A stretch of 64,000 bases of DNA from WTGU01 sp965242855 (lineage in GTDB: Bacteria; Pseudomonadota; Alphaproteobacteria; UBA828). The notes beneath the pieces are model-generated. The model was not told the DNA's origin, ran no database searches, and worked only from the letters and a program-made list of their open reading frames with translations. Location of the stretch: contig OZ251509.1 in NCBI GenBank assembly GCA_965242855.1, positions 558,001-622,000 of the forward strand, read 5' to 3'. Positions 62,034 to 64,000 of this stretch are shown one piece after another; position 1 is the first letter of the stretch, and each line of letters starts with the position of its first letter. The position numbers and the translations under genes were made by a program.

Positions 62034-62783
62034 ATGGGCGCCACGGAAGACAGATACTTCGAACGCCGGCCCGGCGAGATCTCGCTGTTGCCGTCGATCG
62101 ACATCGACCTCGCGCGGGCGGCGCTGGTGGTGATCGACATGCAATACCACGACGCCCATGCGGAGCGGGGCATCGTCGCGGCGTTGGAGAAGCTCCACCC
62201 CGGCTCGACCGCCTACTACGCCGAGCGCCTGGCGACGGTGGTGCCGGCCATCCGCCGCCTGCTCGACCACGCACGCGCCACCGGCCTCCGGGTGATCCAT
62301 GTCGTGGTCGGTTCCGACTACCGGGACCTGCGGGATTTCAACAAGCGCATGCGCCGCTGGATCCTCGACCTCCAGGAGCGCTCCGGCATGGCCGATTTCT
62401 ACTGGACGGAATCGCCGGACTACCGGATCCTCGAGGAGCTGGCGCCGACGGAGGGCGAGACCGTGTTCCGCAAGCGCAGCTTCGGCGCCTTCAACAGCAC
62501 CAATTTCGAGAACCTCCTGCGCGAGATGGACGTGGACACCCTGCTCGTCGCCGGCTGCGTCACGAACTACTGCGTCGAGACGACGGTGCGCGATGCGGCT
62601 GACCGGGGCTTCGCGGTCGTGGTGGTGGACGAGGCGATGGCCGGCTTCAGCCGCGAGTCGCACGAGGCCACGCTCGCTTCGCTGCGCGGCGGTTTCGCCG
62701 CCGTCGTCCCGACGGCCGCGGCGGCGACCGCGATGCTGGACGAGATCGCCGGCCGCGGCGCGCCCCGCGCCGCCGCCGAGTGA
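62034..62783 (+). CDS. Isochorismatase family cysteine hydrolase
   Basis: 249 aa from ATG 62034, preferred over 62028 because GGAGG at 62021-62025 is then 8 nt away. The catalytic triad is visible: Asp in ALVVIDMQYH, Lys in ETVFRKRSFGAF, and Cys in LVAGCVTNYCVETTVRDA, with the usual cis-peptide before it. Members include biuret, N-carbamoylsarcosine and ureidoacrylate amidohydrolases, so an amide or carbamoyl compound is the likely substrate. Confidence 0.9.
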   Translation: MGATEDRYFERRPGEISLLPSIDIDLARAALVVIDMQYHDAHAERGIVAALEKLHPGSTAYYAERLATVVPAIRRLLDHARATGLRVIHVVVGSDYRDLRDFNKRMRRWILDLQERSGMADFYWTESPDYRILEELAPTEGETVFRKRSFGAFNSTNFENLLREMDVDTLLVAGCVTNYCVETTVRDAADRGFAVVVVDEAMAGFSRESHEATLASLRGGFAAVVPTAAAATAMLDEIAGRGAPRAAAE

Positions 62784-62802
62784 CCACCCGGGAGAGAAGC
62801 CG

Positions 62803-63051
62803 ATGAGCGCCTTCCATGAGCCGGACCTGGGCAGGAACCCGGACGACCCCTTCGCCCGCGACGCCGACCGCAAGCTGATCCGTCGCGCCTTCTGGCTCGA
62901 CATGAGCGATCGTTCCCTGATCCTGGCGATGATGCGGGGCGTCGGCGCCGCCCTGAGCAACGAGCACAAGCGCGCCCACCTCCGCGACCTGGGCCGCGCG
63001 CACCTGATCGACCAGGTGTGCGTCCAGGAAGTCCTGCCGCCGGACGAGTAG
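62803..63051 (+). CDS. Small protein of unknown function
   Basis: 82 aa from ATG 62803, preceded by a GGAGAG site and 19 nt after the isochorismatase-like gene. It is helical and charged (RDADRKLIRRAFWLDMSDRS). No family recognised. Codon bias and the ribosome-binding site support translation. Confidence 0.6.
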   Translation: MSAFHEPDLGRNPDDPFARDADRKLIRRAFWLDMSDRSLILAMMRGVGAALSNEHKRAHLRDLGRAHLIDQVCVQEVLPPDE

Positions 63052-63073
63052 GGGATACCGCCCGGGCGCGCCG

Positions 63074-63808
63074 TCAGCCCGCGCCGCCCTCCAGCAACCG
63101 CGCCGCGAAACGCGGATAGACCTCGGCGAGCGCCGCGCCGACGGGGCCGTGGATCAGGGCGCGCGATTCCCGGTCCGGCGCCGTCGTCTCGGGCACGCTC
63201 TCGGGGCGGTCGAAGTCGAAGCCGGTTGCCGCGCGCACCTCGTCGAGACCGTGGCCCGGATGGAGCGAGACCAGGCGGAAGCGCCCGCGCGCGGGCTGAA
63301 AGCGGAAGACGCAGCGCCCCGTCACCAGGGCGTAAGGCCCGCCGGGGCGATAGACGCCGGGCGGGCTCGTCCCCGGCGCGCTGACGAAATCCACCTTGCG
63401 CACCAGGGTGCGCGTCGTGTGCTCGGCGCGGAAGAGGATCGTCCGCGGGATCAGGAAGTAGAGATAGGTCGAGCCGTAGGAGCCGGGATGGCGCCGGTCG
63501 AGGGCGGGGTAGTCGCCGACGCCGACCAGATTGACGTTGGCGCCGCCGTCGATCTGGACGCCGCCGAGGAAGAAGGCGTCGATGCGTCCCTGCGCCGCGC
63601 GGTCGAACAACTCGCGCCCGCCGTCGGTGAAGTCGTTGTGCGTCCGGCTGCCGAGCAGGCTGACGCGGGGCCGCCCGCCGCCGCGTTCGCGGGCGAGCAG
63701 GGCGGCGGCGGCCGGGACCGGCGAGGCGGCGCCGACCGCGACATGGCCCAGGCCGTCGAGCATCCCGGCGATGGCGCCGATCAGCAGCGCGGTCCTGTCC
63801 GGGTTCAT
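63074..63808 (-). CDS. CoA-transferase beta subunit (glutaconate/IpdB-like)
   Basis: 244 aa from ATG 63808. SRTHNDFTDGGRELFDRAAQ, then GGVQIDGGANVNLVGVGDY, match the beta subunit of class I CoA-transferases such as glutaconate CoA-transferase B and IpdB. The expected active-site glutamate of true transferases is not obvious, so it may act as a hydrolase like IpdAB. The start overlaps the stop of the alpha-subunit gene (ATGA). Confidence 0.82.
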   Translation of the reverse strand: MNPDRTALLIGAIAGMLDGLGHVAVGAASPVPAAAALLARERGGGRPRVSLLGSRTHNDFTDGGRELFDRAAQGRIDAFFLGGVQIDGGANVNLVGVGDYPALDRRHPGSYGSTYLYFLIPRTILFRAEHTTRTLVRKVDFVSAPGTSPPGVYRPGGPYALVTGRCVFRFQPARGRFRLVSLHPGHGLDEVRAATGFDFDRPESVPETTAPDRESRALIHGPVGAALAEVYPRFAARLLEGGAG

Positions 63809-64000
63809 TCGGCGGCGCGCGCCCCTGCCATGCGTGTCCCCGTCACATGCGCCGCGCAATAGCACGCGAACCCCGCCTCGCTCGCGGCGAGTGCGGCGTA
63901 TTCCGCGAGATGGGCGCGGTCCGGTTCGTAGTGGCCGGGGAGGCCCAGGGGCCAGGCGCCGTGCGGGGCCTCCGCGAGCGCCGTGACGTAGAGCGCGGGC
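63805..64000 (-). CDS. CoA-transferase alpha subunit, C-terminal part (5' end outside window)
   Basis: The frame open to the right edge ends with EAPHGAWPLGLPGHY, then EPDRAHLAEYAALAA and a TGA at 63807-63805. Placement directly before, and overlapping, the beta-subunit gene identifies it as the partner subunit of a heteromeric CoA-transferase or hydrolase. Only 64 residues are in the window. Confidence 0.65.
   Translation of the reverse strand, partial: PALYVTALAEAPHGAWPLGLPGHYEPDRAHLAEYAALAASEAGFACYCAAHVTGTRMAGARAAE

Overview
The window comes from the chromosome of a very GC-rich alphaproteobacterium, most likely a poorly sampled Rhodospirillales-like lineage. This is inferred from the strong G/C bias at third codon positions, the dense ATGA/GTGA-overlapping operons, and the gene set: CarD, seven-iron FdxA, a Suv3-like helicase, COQ9, ETF-linked dehydrogenase partners, Tau-type ABC transport and several SDR/amidase/Gfo-Idh catabolic genes. 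Both window ends cut through genes.

Layout. 1-2.3 kb: a secreted, repeat-rich autotransporter-like protein on the minus strand whose 5' leader carries a 22-nt homopolymeric G/C tract. 2.5-14.6 kb: central and catabolic metabolism (lpd, SDR, GST, amidase, Gfo/Idh, RidA, an unusual iron-sulfur oxidoreductase fused to ETF beta, ETF alpha, a deaminase). 14.6-14.9 kb: a scar where a DNA-methyltransferase fragment meets a PIN-domain fragment. 14.9-22.3 kb: housekeeping (degenerate phosphoesterase, CarD, FdxA, TerB-like, S4 protein, helicase, HtpG). 22.5-24 kb: a lower-GC putative restriction nuclease next to tRNA-Gln. 24-33 kb: purB, an amidase, a CobW-type GTPase, a cyclase, a Tau-type ABC transporter and a MarR regulator. 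33-37 kb: a VOC protein and a deazaflavin (F420) pair, FO synthase and CofC. 37-50 kb: glycosyltransferase, TlpA/CcdA redox pair, QueG, polysaccharide ABC exporter, peptide deformylase, COQ9, ArgD/ArgF, threonine aldolase. 58-64 kb: a split glutamate-synthase-like operon, a DUF3830 protein, an isochorismatase-family hydrolase and a CoA-transferase pair.

The standout is 51.4-57.9 kb: a compact two-protein type V CRISPR-Cas locus. It has one large RuvC effector (about 1268 aa, best matching Cas12c/type V-C), a lone Cas1 with no Cas2 or Cas4, and an array of 32 near-identical 25-bp repeats separated by very short 17-19-bp spacers. A consensus-like sigma70 promoter (perfect TTGACA, 17-bp spacer, TATATC) sits just upstream of the first repeat and overlaps the cas1 start. 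The 103-nt gap between the convergent effector and cas1 genes folds into three successive stem-loops and holds a short anti-repeat-like stretch, making it the leading candidate for the non-coding scoutRNA known to be needed by Cas12c/Cas12d. The locus lies directly after a decayed L-asparaginase gene, which suggests insertion into, or rearrangement of, that site.

Function is read from sequence motifs and family knowledge only; no database search was possible.
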